A DNA stretch of 64,000 nucleotides, from NCBI RefSeq assembly GCF_001544695.2, contig NZ_FCOM02000049.1, positions 1 to 64,000 of the forward strand, given 5' to 3'. The notes beneath the pieces are model-generated. The model had not been told where the DNA came from, searched no databases, and saw nothing but the letters and a program-made list of their open reading frames with translations. The position numbers were made by a program, and so were the translations under genes. The DNA comes from Caballeronia arvi (GTDB lineage: Bacteria > Pseudomonadota > Gammaproteobacteria > Burkholderiales > Burkholderiaceae). Position 1 is the first letter of the stretch; every line of letters begins with the position of its first letter. Positions 34,067 to 43,273 of this stretch are shown one piece after another.

Positions 34067-37000
34067 ATGAATCGTTCGGAGTCGCCAAACGAGGCGAGTT
34101 CGCGCCTGCCGATTTTCACCCAGGAACCCGTGCGCGCCGCACATTCGCAGATGACCGCGTTCACCGCGGCGCTGCAGGCACGAACTGGACAGTCGTTCGC
34201 ACGTTACGGCGCACTGCACGACTTTTCGGTCAGCGAATATCGGGAATTCTGGAAGTGCTTCATGGAGTGGTCGCACGGACTCGAATGGTCCGGCGATGCC
34301 GAACCGGTCTGCATCGGCGATGTCTGTGAAACCGCGAGTTTCTTTCCGCGCGTATCGCTGAACTATGCGGACAATCTGCTCGGCTTCGCGATTGCGAACG
34401 CCGACGCTCCCGCGCTCACCGCCTGTCACGCCGATGGCCGCCGCGTGCGCCTCACGCGCGGCGAGCTGCGCGAGCGGGTGGCACGCCTCGCCGATGCGCT
34501 CACGCAACTGGGCGTGCGCGAAGGCGACCGCGTCGCGGGCGTGATGCGCAACGACGCGAACGCGATCGTCACCGCGCTCGCCGTGACCGCGATCGGCGCG
34601 ACGGTGTCCACCGCCGCGCCCGAGATGGGCATCGAAACGCTGCTCGACCGCTTCACGCAGCTCGCGCCGCGCTTTCTGTTCGCGCATACCGAAGCGAAGG
34701 CGTTCGATACGGGCACGCCGCTCGTCGACAAGATGGCAGCGCTCGCGGAGGCGTTGCCATCGCTCGAAGGCATCGTGGCGATCGATGGCGATCCTTCCGC
34801 CTTGCGCGCCACGCCGCCCGTCAATGCGTTCGATGCGCTCATCGCGTCCGGCGACGCGGGCCGCGTGCAATGGAAGCGCTTCAACTTCAATCATCCGCTC
34901 TTCGTGATGTTCTCGTCGGGCACGACCGGCAAGCCGAAGTGCATCGTGCACGGCGCGGGCGGCAGTCTGCTCGAACATCTGAAGGAGCATCGGCTGCACT
35001 GCGATCTGCGGCCGGGCGACCGCATGTATTTCCACACGAGCTGCGCCTGGATGATGTGGAACTGGCAGTTGTCGGCGCTCGCGTCGGGCGTGGAGATCGT
35101 GACCTACGACGGACCGATCGCATCGGTCGATACGTTGTGGCGCCTCGTCGCCGATGAGCGCGTCAACGCCTTCGGCACGAGCCCGGCCTACCTGAAGATG
35201 TGCGAGGACGCCGGTCTCGTGCCCTCGCGCGAGTTCGACCTGAGCGCCCTTCGCTCGATGATGTCCACCGGCGCGATTCTCTTCGACGCGCAGTTCGAAT
35301 GGGTGCGCGACAACGTGAAGCCGCTGCGCATGCAGTCGATTTCCGGCGGCACCGACATCCTCGGCTGTTTCGTTCTGGGCAATCCGAACCTGCCCGTCTA
35401 CGCGGGCGAGGCGCAGTGCAAGAGCCTCGCGCTCGATGTTCAGGCGTGGCGCGACGGCGCGCGCGCGGAGGGCATCGGCGAACTGGTGTGCGTGAATCCG
35501 TTCCCGTCGCGCCCGCTCGGCTTTCTGAACGATCCCGAAGGCGAGCGCTTTCACAAAGCGTATTTCAGCGCCAATCCCGGCGTATGGACGCACGGCGACC
35601 AGATCGAGTTTCCGCCGGAAGGCACGGCGCGCCTGCATGGACGCAGCGACGGCGTGCTCGTCGTGCGCGGCATCAATGTCGGGCCGGATGAGATCTATCG
35701 CGTGCTGAACGATATTCCCGAGATTCGCGACGGCATCGTCGTGCAGCAGCGCATCCGCGAAGCCGCTACCGCCGGCGGGCCGGGTCAGATCATCGGCGAG
35801 CGGCTCGTGCTGCTCGTCACGCTGCGGCCGGGCGCGCAGTTCGGCGGCGCGCTGATCGCGCGGATTCGCCGCGATATCGTGCGCCGCGCGTCCGCCGCGC
35901 ACGTGCCGGACGTCATCGCAGCCGTCGACGATCTGCCGGTCACCCATAGCGGCAAGCTCACCGAAACCGCGGTGCGCAATGCGGTGAACGGGCTCGACGT
36001 CACCAACACGTCCGCGCTGCGCAATCCGGCCTCGCTCGATTCGATCCGCAATCACCCCGCCCTGCAGCCGCCGTCCGGCGAGATACCGCAGACTTACGCC
36101 ACGCGCGCGGAACTGGAACGGCTGCTGCAAATGAAATGGGAGCAGCTTTTCGCATTCGCCCCGATCGGCCGCGACGACAATTTCTTCGAGCTCGGCGGAC
36201 ATTCGCTGCTCGCAGCGCGCCTGCTCGCCGAATTGCAGCCCGTCGCCGGCCGCCCGATTCCGCTTTCGACGATGCTGCGCGCACCGACCATCGCCAGGCT
36301 CGCCGACGTGATCGAACAGGGCGCGCTGCCGGAGTCATCGGAAGTGATCGTGCCGATGCGCGAGGGCGAAGGCGCGCCCATCTTCCTGATGCACAGCGTG
36401 ACGGGATCGGTGCTCGAATGCACGCGGCTCATCGGCACGATGCGCAAGCCGCGTCCGGTGTACGGCCTGCAGGCGCTCGGGCTCGATGGCGAAACGCCGC
36501 CGCAGCGCCGCGTCGAGGAGATGGCGAAGACCTACGTCGAGCAGATCCGCAAGGTTCAGCCGAAGGGTCCGTATGCGCTTGCCGGTTTCTCCTTCGGCGG
36601 CCTGATCGCGCTCGAAGTCGCCCAACAATTGTTCGCCGTGGGCGAGCAGACGGAGTTCGTCTGCCTGCTCGACACCTACGTGCAGGAACGCTGGCTGCCG
36701 TGGTTCGCTATGATCGGGTTCCGGCGCGACTATGTGAAACGCCTGTGGAAGACGGTCTCGGAGATGTCGCCGCGTGAGCGCGCCGGATTCGCGGCGACGA
36801 AATACGCCGCCGCCCGAAACAAGCTGGCGATGCGCCTGGGCCGCGTGCCGCAGGTGCAGGTGCAGGCCGCGCCGGGTTCGGACGCGCCCGCCGACCCGAT
36901 GCCGCCGGTCCTGCGCCACCTGCGCAACACGTTCCGCACCGCGATGAACAACTATCGGCCGAGGCCGTTCGACGGCGGGCGGATCGTCTATGTGCGCGCG

Positions 37001-37216
37001 GCGTCGCGCGAGGAAGACCGCGGCGATCCGCTGCCGCTGTGGCGCAAGATCGCGCGCCGCGGGCTGACGGTCGCTGAAGTGCCGGGAAATCACGGCGGCG
37101 TCATCGAGGAACCGGGCGTGTACGCCGCGGCCGCCGCGCTCGACGGGGAATACGGCGTCGAGGACGGCGCCGAAGTGCAGGGCCTCGGGCACGGCAGCAT
37201 GATTCGCAGCGCGTAG
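34067..37216 (+). CDS. NRPS-like A-T-TE synthetase with an acetoacetyl-CoA-synthetase-like adenylation domain
   Basis: 1049 residues in three domains. Residues 1-~660 are an ANL adenylation domain closest in layout to acetoacetyl-CoA synthetase: N-terminal FTAALQARTGQSFARYGALH and FFPRVSLNYADNLLG, P-loop FSSGTTGKPK at about 282-291, GGTDILGCF, HGDQIEF and the C-terminal Lys in THSGKLTE. Residues ~685-765 are a carrier domain with DNFFELGGHSLLA and the phosphopantetheine Ser713. Residues ~780-1035 are a type I thioesterase with GFSFGG (Ser842), LLDTY (Asp869) and GNHGG (His1009), an intact triad. There is no condensation domain. Such single-module proteins load one acid and release or self-condense it; a beta-keto acid substrate is an inference. 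GGGAG precedes the ATG. No phosphopantetheinyl transferase gene is nearby. Confidence 0.88.
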   Translation: MNRSESPNEASSRLPIFTQEPVRAAHSQMTAFTAALQARTGQSFARYGALHDFSVSEYREFWKCFMEWSHGLEWSGDAEPVCIGDVCETASFFPRVSLNYADNLLGFAIANADAPALTACHADGRRVRLTRGELRERVARLADALTQLGVREGDRVAGVMRNDANAIVTALAVTAIGATVSTAAPEMGIETLLDRFTQLAPRFLFAHTEAKAFDTGTPLVDKMAALAEALPSLEGIVAIDGDPSALRATPPVNAFDALIASGDAGRVQWKRFNFNHPLFVMFSSGTTGKPKCIVHGAGGSLLEHLKEHRLHCDLRPGDRMYFHTSCAWMMWNWQLSALASGVEIVTYDGPIASVDTLWRLVADERVNAFGTSPAYLKMCEDAGLVPSREFDLSALRSMMSTGAILFDAQFEWVRDNVKPLRMQSISGGTDILGCFVLGNPNLPVYAGEAQCKSLALDVQAWRDGARAEGIGELVCVNPFPSRPLGFLNDPEGERFHKAYFSANPGVWTHGDQIEFPPEGTARLHGRSDGVLVVRGINVGPDEIYRVLNDIPEIRDGIVVQQRIREAATAGGPGQIIGERLVLLVTLRPGAQFGGALIARIRRDIVRRASAAHVPDVIAAVDDLPVTHSGKLTETAVRNAVNGLDVTNTSALRNPASLDSIRNHPALQPPSGEIPQTYATRAELERLLQMKWEQLFAFAPIGRDDNFFELGGHSLLAARLLAELQPVAGRPIPLSTMLRAPTIARLADVIEQGALPESSEVIVPMREGEGAPIFLMHSVTGSVLECTRLIGTMRKPRPVYGLQALGLDGETPPQRRVEEMAKTYVEQIRKVQPKGPYALAGFSFGGLIALEVAQQLFAVGEQTEFVCLLDTYVQERWLPWFAMIGFRRDYVKRLWKTVSEMSPRERAGFAATKYAAARNKLAMRLGRVPQVQVQAAPGSDAPADPMPPVLRHLRNTFRTAMNNYRPRPFDGGRIVYVRAASREEDRGDPLPLWRKIARRGLTVAEVPGNHGGVIEEPGVYAAAAALDGEYGVEDGAEVQGLGHGSMIRSA

Positions 37217-37225
37217 AAGGTTCGG

Positions 37226-37273
37226 CAAATGACATCAGCCGCTCGCGAGTTTCGGAGCGGCTGATGTCATTTG
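37226..37273. terminator. Long perfect inverted repeat between convergent genes
   Basis: Two 19-base arms, 37226-37244 and 37255-37273, are exactly complementary. The left arm starts CAAATGACATC and the loop is GCGAGTTTCG. It lies 9 bp after the A-T-TE stop and 21 bp before the stop of the convergent flippase gene. It probably works as a bidirectional terminator, though neither side has a good T-run. Confidence 0.65.
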
Positions 37274-37294
37274 AAGGTCGGAAAAGTTATGCCT

Positions 37295-38668
37295 TCACCG
37301 CTCCGTGCCGGTGGTGGACGGCGCATAAGGCGGCGCAAACCGCGCCCAGAAGAGATAGCACGCCATCACGCTCGCCGCGCCCACGCCCGTGCCGAGCGGC
37401 ACGCCCAGCGGACCGAAGAATCGGACGAGAACCGCGTTGGCGGCCAGTTTGGTCGCGAAACCGATCACGGATATCACGGTGATGGCCTTGTAGCGCGCCT
37501 CGCCCGCGAACAACTGGATCAGCACGCACATCCCGAAGGAAAACGGAATCTGCGAAAGCCCGAAGCGGAACAGGCTCGTGACCGCGATCGTGTCCTCGCT
37601 CGTGAACGCGCCCTTCTGGAACAGCAGCGCGATCGCGTACGGCGCGAGCACATAGGCGATGGCCGAGCCGATGGTCCCCACCGCCAGCATCACGAACGAC
37701 CATTTCAGCGCCGTGCTGCGCGCCCGCGCATGATCGCCGCGATGCAGGATCTCCGAGAGGATCGGCAGCGTCGCGCGGCTGATGGCGATCGCGCCCATGC
37801 TCACGAGCAGCGACAGCAGGCGGTTGGCGTAGCCGAGCGTCGCGATGGCGCCATCGCCGAGTTGCGCCATGAAATACTGGTCGACGGGAAGCCACAGGTT
37901 CGCCACGACCGAGCCGATCAGCAGCATGGCGAGCGAGCGCATCGTGCGCGGCCACTGCTCCGCCTTGAACGACAGGCGCGGACGCGCCGGCACGAAATCG
38001 GCTCTGCGCGCCAGTATCCGCAGCCACGCGGCCTGTATGGCGATGCCGATCGCCGTGCCGAGCACGAGCGGCATGATCGACGCATGGTTGCGCGCGCCCA
38101 GCACGAACGCCAGCAACGCGATGGCCGGCACGCATTCGAGCAGCGTGTTGATGTGCTTTTCCGACGCCTGGAGCCGCGCCGACGAGATGCAGATCGTGAA
38201 GGCGAGCACGCCGGCCGGCGTCATGCCGATGACCATCTGCCGGCACATTTCGCGGGTCGAATCGGAGAGGCTGCCTGCGAAGAAGCCCACCATGTGCGGC
38301 CAGAAAAAGTAGAGCAGCAACGAGAACACGATGCCGATGGCGAGCCCCGCGCCTTCGAGTTCGCCGAGAAACCGGTCCTGTTGCGTCTTGTCCTTTCTGA
38401 GCGCGACGAGCGCGGTCACCAGCAGGACGCTCAGCTCGTTGGTGATCGTCGACGGCAGCCAGGTGACGAGCGTGAGCGCGAGCTGATAGGCGTCGACGGT
38501 GCCGCTGATGCCATAGCGGTACGCGATCGCCATTTCCTTCGATGCGCCGATCAACTTTCCGGCGAGCACGAACACGAGCAGGACAAGGGCGCTTCTCGCG
38601 ATGCGCTTGTGGTCCTGATGAACGCCACCCAGACGTTTTCTTACCGATTCCACGGTTGCGGTCAGCAC
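37295..38668 (-). CDS. MurJ/MviN-like lipid flippase (MOP superfamily)
   Basis: 457 residues with about 12-14 helices. Seen: FVLAGKLIGASKEMAIAYRYG (N-terminal flippase motif), AYQLALTLVTWLPSTITNEL, RATLPILSEI and LLFQKGAFTSEDT (the MurJ-type LFxRGAFT motif). The start is GTG at 38668, because GGAGGAAAG lies directly upstream; the frame runs on to 38947 but contains no plausible N-terminus. MurJ itself is usually elsewhere in the genome, so this may be a paralogue that flips an undecaprenyl-linked surface glycan. Its neighbours are the A-T-TE gene (convergent) and a beta-helix protein (divergent). Confidence 0.82.
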   Translation of the reverse strand: MLTATVESVRKRLGGVHQDHKRIARSALVLLVFVLAGKLIGASKEMAIAYRYGISGTVDAYQLALTLVTWLPSTITNELSVLLVTALVALRKDKTQQDRFLGELEGAGLAIGIVFSLLLYFFWPHMVGFFAGSLSDSTREMCRQMVIGMTPAGVLAFTICISSARLQASEKHINTLLECVPAIALLAFVLGARNHASIMPLVLGTAIGIAIQAAWLRILARRADFVPARPRLSFKAEQWPRTMRSLAMLLIGSVVANLWLPVDQYFMAQLGDGAIATLGYANRLLSLLVSMGAIAISRATLPILSEILHRGDHARARSTALKWSFVMLAVGTIGSAIAYVLAPYAIALLFQKGAFTSEDTIAVTSLFRFGLSQIPFSFGMCVLIQLFAGEARYKAITVISVIGFATKLAANAVLVRFFGPLGVPLGTGVGAASVMACYLFWARFAPPYAPSTTGTER

Positions 38669-38933
38669 CTTTCCTCCGGCATGGCTTCTTTTGTTATATG
38701 AATCGAAAGAGGCAGGGTGCAGCAAAGGCGCTGCATCGACTGTTCGGCACGCCACCCGTCGTCGCGGATGGCCAATCCGCAGAGGTTTCTGACGCGGGAC
38801 GTGACTTATCGCACCGATGGCGTCGCCGCGCCGGGTGAACCTTCCGGATTGACGCACGCGTTCAAAGGCGTGAGCCAGATCACTATCATGGACGGTCGCA
38901 ATTGAAATTCGCATACAGGGTGGGTGAAAGCCA

Positions 38934-39977
38934 ATGAGACGACCCATCGTGATTGGCGCGCTGCTCGTCGGCGTTGCGGTGCTTGCGATCGGCGTGCCGG
39001 GCGTGAAGACGCAGTTTCAGACGGCTTACGCCGCATGGGACGAAGGCCGTCTCCAGGAACACTTCTCGTGGAGCGGCTTAAAGCGCTGGTGGTACCGCAC
39101 GACGGGCGGGGGCAGCCATCTGCGCGCAAGCCTCGACAATTCGCCGGTTCCGCCCACCGCCAGTTGCCCGCGGACGTCCTTCACGCCGCCCAAGCTGGTC
39201 GATCCGCGCAGCCCGAAGGATTTCGGCGCCGCGGGCAATGGCACCACCGACGACACCAAAGCGTTCCAGGCGGCCGTGGACGCCGGCGACGTGCTCGTGC
39301 CCGCGGGCACGTATCTGCTCAATCACACGGTCGTCGTCACGGCCAGCAACCGGCATATCCAGTGCGAGCCCGGCGTCACGCTCAGGAAGACCGTTCGCAC
39401 GAACAGCAACATGTTCAATTACGAAGGCCCGTCGACGGGGAACAGTCTCGTCGGCTGCAACTTCGTGGGCGCCAACCCGACGCGCATCCGCGAGTGGGAC
39501 ACGACCGGTGAATACGATATTCCGGTCCAGACCAACGGCGCGGTCGATAGCTTCGTTCTCGCGGGCAACAGCTTCCGCGACTTCTTCGGCCAGTCGATGT
39601 TTCAGACCGAAGGGCAAGGCGGCGGCACCGGCGCGGTTCTGATGTTCAACTCGTTCGCGAACTGTCCGCTCTACGGCATTGCGCTGGTCGGATCGGTCAA
39701 CGGGCATATCGCCTATAACCTCGCCGACAACTGCCGCATGGGCCCCGAGAACAACGATGCCACGCAGGACAGTGGCGGCAATGTCCTCGAATGCAACCGC
39801 ATGATCAACGGCGGCAACATCACGGGCGGGACCAACGGATCGGGCGGCGTCGACTATAGCGGCAATGTCGTGCGTCATAACGTGCTCGACGGCGGCTACA
39901 TGCAGATCAGCCCGCCGGAGCGCGGCAAAGCAGCCCGGTATATCGACAACACCTGCAACGACTGCGCGACCGAATAG
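38934..39977 (+). CDS. Right-handed beta-helix protein, pectate-lyase-superfamily type
   Basis: 347 residues. The N-terminus RRPIVIGALLVGVAVLAIGV is a signal anchor or uncleaved signal. The segment SPKDFGAAGNGTTDDTKAFQ is the entry motif of pectate-lyase-3-type helices found in polysaccharide depolymerases, epimerases and tailspikes. It continues with beta-helix-like turns NRHIQCEPGVTLRK, SLVGCNFVGAN, SFVLAGNSFRDFFGQ and NVVRHNVLDGG. Asn and Cys ladders are visible. No catalytic residue set could be assigned. Divergent from the flippase gene (265 bp between starts). Role in processing the flipped glycan is an inference. Confidence 0.72.
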   Translation: MRRPIVIGALLVGVAVLAIGVPGVKTQFQTAYAAWDEGRLQEHFSWSGLKRWWYRTTGGGSHLRASLDNSPVPPTASCPRTSFTPPKLVDPRSPKDFGAAGNGTTDDTKAFQAAVDAGDVLVPAGTYLLNHTVVVTASNRHIQCEPGVTLRKTVRTNSNMFNYEGPSTGNSLVGCNFVGANPTRIREWDTTGEYDIPVQTNGAVDSFVLAGNSFRDFFGQSMFQTEGQGGGTGAVLMFNSFANCPLYGIALVGSVNGHIAYNLADNCRMGPENNDATQDSGGNVLECNRMINGGNITGGTNGSGGVDYSGNVVRHNVLDGGYMQISPPERGKAARYIDNTCNDCATE

Positions 39978-40060
39978 CGGCCTGGCCTCGTTCTTCGGTT
40001 ACTGCGCCGTGGAGCGCATCTTTCTTGCTTGCCGCTACTAGCGTGCGCGACTTCATGCTC

Positions 40061-40082
40061 GCCCGACGAACCATCGTCGGGC
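40061..40082. promoter_or_regulatory. 9-bp perfect hairpin upstream of the GDSL esterase
   Basis: GCCCGACGA (40061-40069) and TCGTCGGGC (40074-40082) pair around ACCA, 38 bp before the esterase start. No T-tract follows. It could be an operator, a leader hairpin, or a weak terminator of the beta-helix gene. Confidence 0.4.
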
Positions 40083-40119
40083 CGAAAGCCGCCCGGACGA
40101 ACGATGGGACGGACCAGCG

Positions 40120-41151
40120 ATGCGTCATAGCGGAATCACACCTGGCTTGCGCAAGGCAATTTCTGCCTTGCTGATTGCATGGCTTACCGCATGCGGCGGC
40201 GGCGGCGACTCGGGCGGCGGCGGCATGAGCAGTTCGTCCGCGCCGGCGGGCGGCGTCAAAATGCAGGTCGTATCGTTCGGCGACAGCCTGTCCGATGTCG
40301 GGACCTACGCGCCAATCGCGGGCGTGGTCGGCGGCGGGCGCTTCACGACGAATCCCGGCCAGGTATGGACGCAGGACGTCGCGCAATATTACGGCGACAC
40401 GCTCACTGCCGCGTTCACGATCAACCTCGCGCACGAGTTGAAGGCGACCGGCGGGCTGGGCTATGCGCAGGGCGGCTCCACCGTCGCGACGCCGGCGAAT
40501 CAGAATCAATTCCTGACCGATGTGATCGGCGACATCGAAATGCCGGTGAGCCAGCAGATTTCGAGCTATCTGTCGGCGCACGGCAGCTTTAATGCGGGCC
40601 AGTTAGTGTTCGTCTGGGGCGGCGCGAACGACGTGCTGCGCGCAGGCAGCCCGCCCGCCGCCGACACGACCGTGCAAAACGCTGCCACGACGCTCGCGCA
40701 ACTCGTCGGGCAGATCGTGCAGAGCGGCGCCACGCATGTGGTCGTGATCAACGTGCCGAACATCGGACTCTCGCCCGATGGCATCAAATCGTCCGATGGC
40801 GGCGCGAACTTCACGCAGCTTTCGCAGCGCTTCAACGCGACGCTGAACGCCGCCCTGCAAGCGAACGGGCTGCAAGGCAAGGTCATCGTGATCGACGCTT
40901 ATACGTGGACGACTCAGACCATCACGAACTATCAGGCCAACGGTTTTGTCGTGTCCAATACCGCCCAGGCCTGCGACCCATCGAAGACGCCGCACGACAC
41001 GTCGCTCCTCTGCTCGCCGGCTACCTACGTCACGTCGAACGCGGACCAGACCTACATGTTCGCCGACGACCTGCATCCGACCACGCGCATGCATGCGCTT
41101 TTCGCGCAATACGTGGAGCAGCAGATCGCGGCAAGCGGACTCGGTCGCTGA
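40120..41151 (+). CDS. SGNH/GDSL esterase lipoprotein
   Basis: 343 residues. The lipobox LTAC gives Cys25, followed by a Gly/Ser linker. The hydrolase core has all four blocks: VVSFGDSLSDV (Ser56), a Gly in the second block, VWGGANDVLR (Asn) and DDLHPTTRMH (Asp and His). Family members are lipases, acetyl-esterases or lysophospholipases. Surface or periplasmic location is expected. It follows the beta-helix gene by 142 bp on the same strand, so de-acetylation of a surface polysaccharide is possible but not shown. Convergent with the ArsR gene. Confidence 0.9.
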   Translation: MRHSGITPGLRKAISALLIAWLTACGGGGDSGGGGMSSSSAPAGGVKMQVVSFGDSLSDVGTYAPIAGVVGGGRFTTNPGQVWTQDVAQYYGDTLTAAFTINLAHELKATGGLGYAQGGSTVATPANQNQFLTDVIGDIEMPVSQQISSYLSAHGSFNAGQLVFVWGGANDVLRAGSPPAADTTVQNAATTLAQLVGQIVQSGATHVVVINVPNIGLSPDGIKSSDGGANFTQLSQRFNATLNAALQANGLQGKVIVIDAYTWTTQTITNYQANGFVVSNTAQACDPSKTPHDTSLLCSPATYVTSNADQTYMFADDLHPTTRMHALFAQYVEQQIAASGLGR

Positions 41152-41164
41152 CTGCGCGCGACAC

Positions 41165-41461
41165 TCACAGCCCGCGGCTCACGTGCCTGACGAACGCGTC
41201 GATGACGTCCTCGTTTCTCGACAGAAACACGAACTGACCGACGCGCCTCGAAACCAGCAGTCCCGCCTCGACGAGCGATGAGACGTGCGCCGACACCGTC
41301 GATTGCGCGAGACCGCTGCGCGCCTGGATCGTGTTCAGCGACACGCTGTGCCCGAATGCGACGCGTTCCTGCGCGAACGCCGCGTCCGGCGCCTTGAGCC
41401 ACGCAAGGATGTCGCGCCGCAAGGGATTGGCGAGCGCCTTGTGAATCAGGTCGGCGTTCAT
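41165..41461 (-). CDS. ArsR-family HTH regulator (no cysteines)
   Basis: 98 residues. The winged helix is ALANPLRRDILAWLK, NTIQARSGLAQSTVSAHVSS and EAGLLVSRRVGQFVFLSRNE. There is no Cys, so the classic arsenic/metal site is absent, and another signal must be sensed if any. It starts 3 bp after the stop of the acetolactate synthase gene and is the third gene of that operon. Confidence 0.85.
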   Translation of the reverse strand: MNADLIHKALANPLRRDILAWLKAPDAAFAQERVAFGHSVSLNTIQARSGLAQSTVSAHVSSLVEAGLLVSRRVGQFVFLSRNEDVIDAFVRHVSRGL

Positions 41462-41464
41462 GAT

Positions 41465-43273
41465 TCAAAACATGTCCGTGCCGGTGGAGAAGTACGCATC
41501 CCGCTCCGATCGCGACGGAATGAACGGACCCGTGATCATGTTCGAATAGCTTTGACCGGGGCCGACCATCGGGAACACATCGGCGTTCTGATCGATCATG
41601 ACTTCGAGGAACGCGGGACCGTCGAACTCGACGAATGCCTTGAGTTGCGCTTCGAGCTCTTCCATTTCCCGGACACGACTCGCGAACGCGAATCCATCGG
41701 CTAACGCGGCCTGAACGAAATCCTTGCGATGCAGCGCCTTGTCGCTCACGAACATGCGTCCATCATAGAAAAGGCGCTGCCACTGGCGGATCATGCCGTC
41801 GCCGCAATTGTTGAGCAGCAGCACCTTGACCGGAACGCCGTACGTGCTCGCCGTTTCCAGTTCGCCCATGTTCATGCGGATGCTGCCGTCGCCGTCGATA
41901 TCGATCACGAGCGCATCCGGCCGCGCGAACTGGGCGCCGATCGCGGCGGGCAGGCCGAAACCCATCGTTCCCATGCTGCCCGATGTGAGCAAGCTGCGCG
42001 GCTCGACGAAATCGAAAAACTGCGCGGCCCACATCTGATGCTGACCCACGCCCGTACTGATGATCGCTTTGCCGCCGGTGATTTCGCTCAGTTTTTCGAT
42101 CACCCATTGCGGCTGTATGAGCGCGCTCTGCCGGTCGTAATTCATGCCGTGCCTGCGCTTGAGCTCCATCGCGTCGGCGGTCCAGCGTAACGATGCCTGC
42201 GTAACCGGACCATGCGCCATCAAAGCGCGCAGCGTGTCCTTTGCATCGCCGATATGGGTCCACGATGCGCGTTTGACCTTGTTGATCTCCGCTTCGTCGA
42301 TATCGATATGCGCGACATGACGCGCGTTCGGCGCGAACGTTTCCGGACGGCCGCCCGCGACGCGATCATCGAAACGCGCGCCCACCGCGATCAGAAAATC
42401 GCAGTCTTCCACGGCGTAGTTCGCGCATGCGGTCCCGTGCATTCCGAGCATGCCGAGCGCGAGTTCGTGCTTCGCGGGCATAGCGCCGAGCCCCATCAAA
42501 GTCGTCACGACGGGAATCCGATAACGCTCGGCGAACTGGCGCAATTCGGCCGCCGCACCCGACGCGACCACGCCGCCGCCCGCATACAGAAGCGGCCGTT
42601 TGCTGTGCGCGAGAAGATCGAAGAATTCGGCGCTGTGCGTCTCTTCGAGGCGAGCGCCCTTCGCCACCTGACGAAGGCGATCGGAGTAGCCGCGGAACTG
42701 CAACGTGCCATGTCCGCGATACGGTCCCCTCCAGTTCTGAATGTCTTTCGGCACATCGACCACGACCGGTCCCGGGCGTCCCGTGCGCGCGATATCGAAC
42801 GCGGTGCGTAGCGTCTGTTCGAGCTTGTCCGGATCGGTCACGAGAAAGACCTGCTTCGCGCACGCCGACATGATGTTGAACACCGGCGCTTCCTGAAACG
42901 CGTCGGTGCCGATGGCGGCACGCGGCACCTGTCCGCAGATGAGCACGACAGGCACGGAATCGCCGTTGCAATCGGCGATCGGCGTCACGGCATTCGTCGC
43001 GCCCGGCCCCGACGTCACCATGAACACGCCGACCTTGCCGCTCGCCCGCGCATAGCCCGCGGCCATGAAACCCGCGGATTGTTCGTTCGACGGCACCACG
43101 AACCTGATCTGCCGCTCCGGCCGATCCGCGTGCATTTCATTGAAGCGGAACACCGCGTCATAGGTCGGCAAGATCGCGCCGCCGCTGTAGCCGAAGAGCG
43201 TATCCACGCCTTGTTCCGCCAGCACGCGCAGGATGATGTCGGCGCCAGAGAGCGATTCATCCGTATGTGTCAT
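41465..43273 (-). CDS. ilvB: Acetolactate-synthase-like ThDP enzyme, large subunit type
   Basis: 602 residues. ThDP-dependent decarboxylase/ligase with GYSGGAILPTYDAV, PSNEQSAGFMAAGYAR (catalytic Glu), VTSGPGATNAVTPIADC, GTDAFQEAP and the cofactor motif IDGDGSIRMNMGELETA followed by LLLNNCGDGMIRQWQRLFY, all like IlvB. In authentic enzymes pyruvate plus pyruvate gives 2-acetolactate. No regulatory subunit gene (ilvN/ilvH) is adjacent, unlike the housekeeping operon, so this is likely a second copy with a special role. Its ATG overlaps the stop of the upstream E1 gene (ATGA). Confidence 0.85.
   Translation of the reverse strand: MTHTDESLSGADIILRVLAEQGVDTLFGYSGGAILPTYDAVFRFNEMHADRPERQIRFVVPSNEQSAGFMAAGYARASGKVGVFMVTSGPGATNAVTPIADCNGDSVPVVLICGQVPRAAIGTDAFQEAPVFNIMSACAKQVFLVTDPDKLEQTLRTAFDIARTGRPGPVVVDVPKDIQNWRGPYRGHGTLQFRGYSDRLRQVAKGARLEETHSAEFFDLLAHSKRPLLYAGGGVVASGAAAELRQFAERYRIPVVTTLMGLGAMPAKHELALGMLGMHGTACANYAVEDCDFLIAVGARFDDRVAGGRPETFAPNARHVAHIDIDEAEINKVKRASWTHIGDAKDTLRALMAHGPVTQASLRWTADAMELKRRHGMNYDRQSALIQPQWVIEKLSEITGGKAIISTGVGQHQMWAAQFFDFVEPRSLLTSGSMGTMGFGLPAAIGAQFARPDALVIDIDGDGSIRMNMGELETASTYGVPVKVLLLNNCGDGMIRQWQRLFYDGRMFVSDKALHRKDFVQAALADGFAFASRVREMEELEAQLKAFVEFDGPAFLEVMIDQNADVFPMVGPGQSYSNMITGPFIPSRSERDAYFSTGTDMF

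Noticed and set aside
33818..36202. Minus-strand ORF of 794 codons opposite the A-T-TE gene
   Set aside because: It is Arg/His/Ala-rich, has no domain, and lies antisense to a protein with clear motifs. Long antisense frames are usual in GC-rich DNA.
38669..38947. Extended N-terminus of the flippase to 38947
   Set aside because: The GTG at 38668 has an excellent ribosome site (GGAGGAAAG), and the extension is Arg/His-rich and overlaps the start of the divergent gene.
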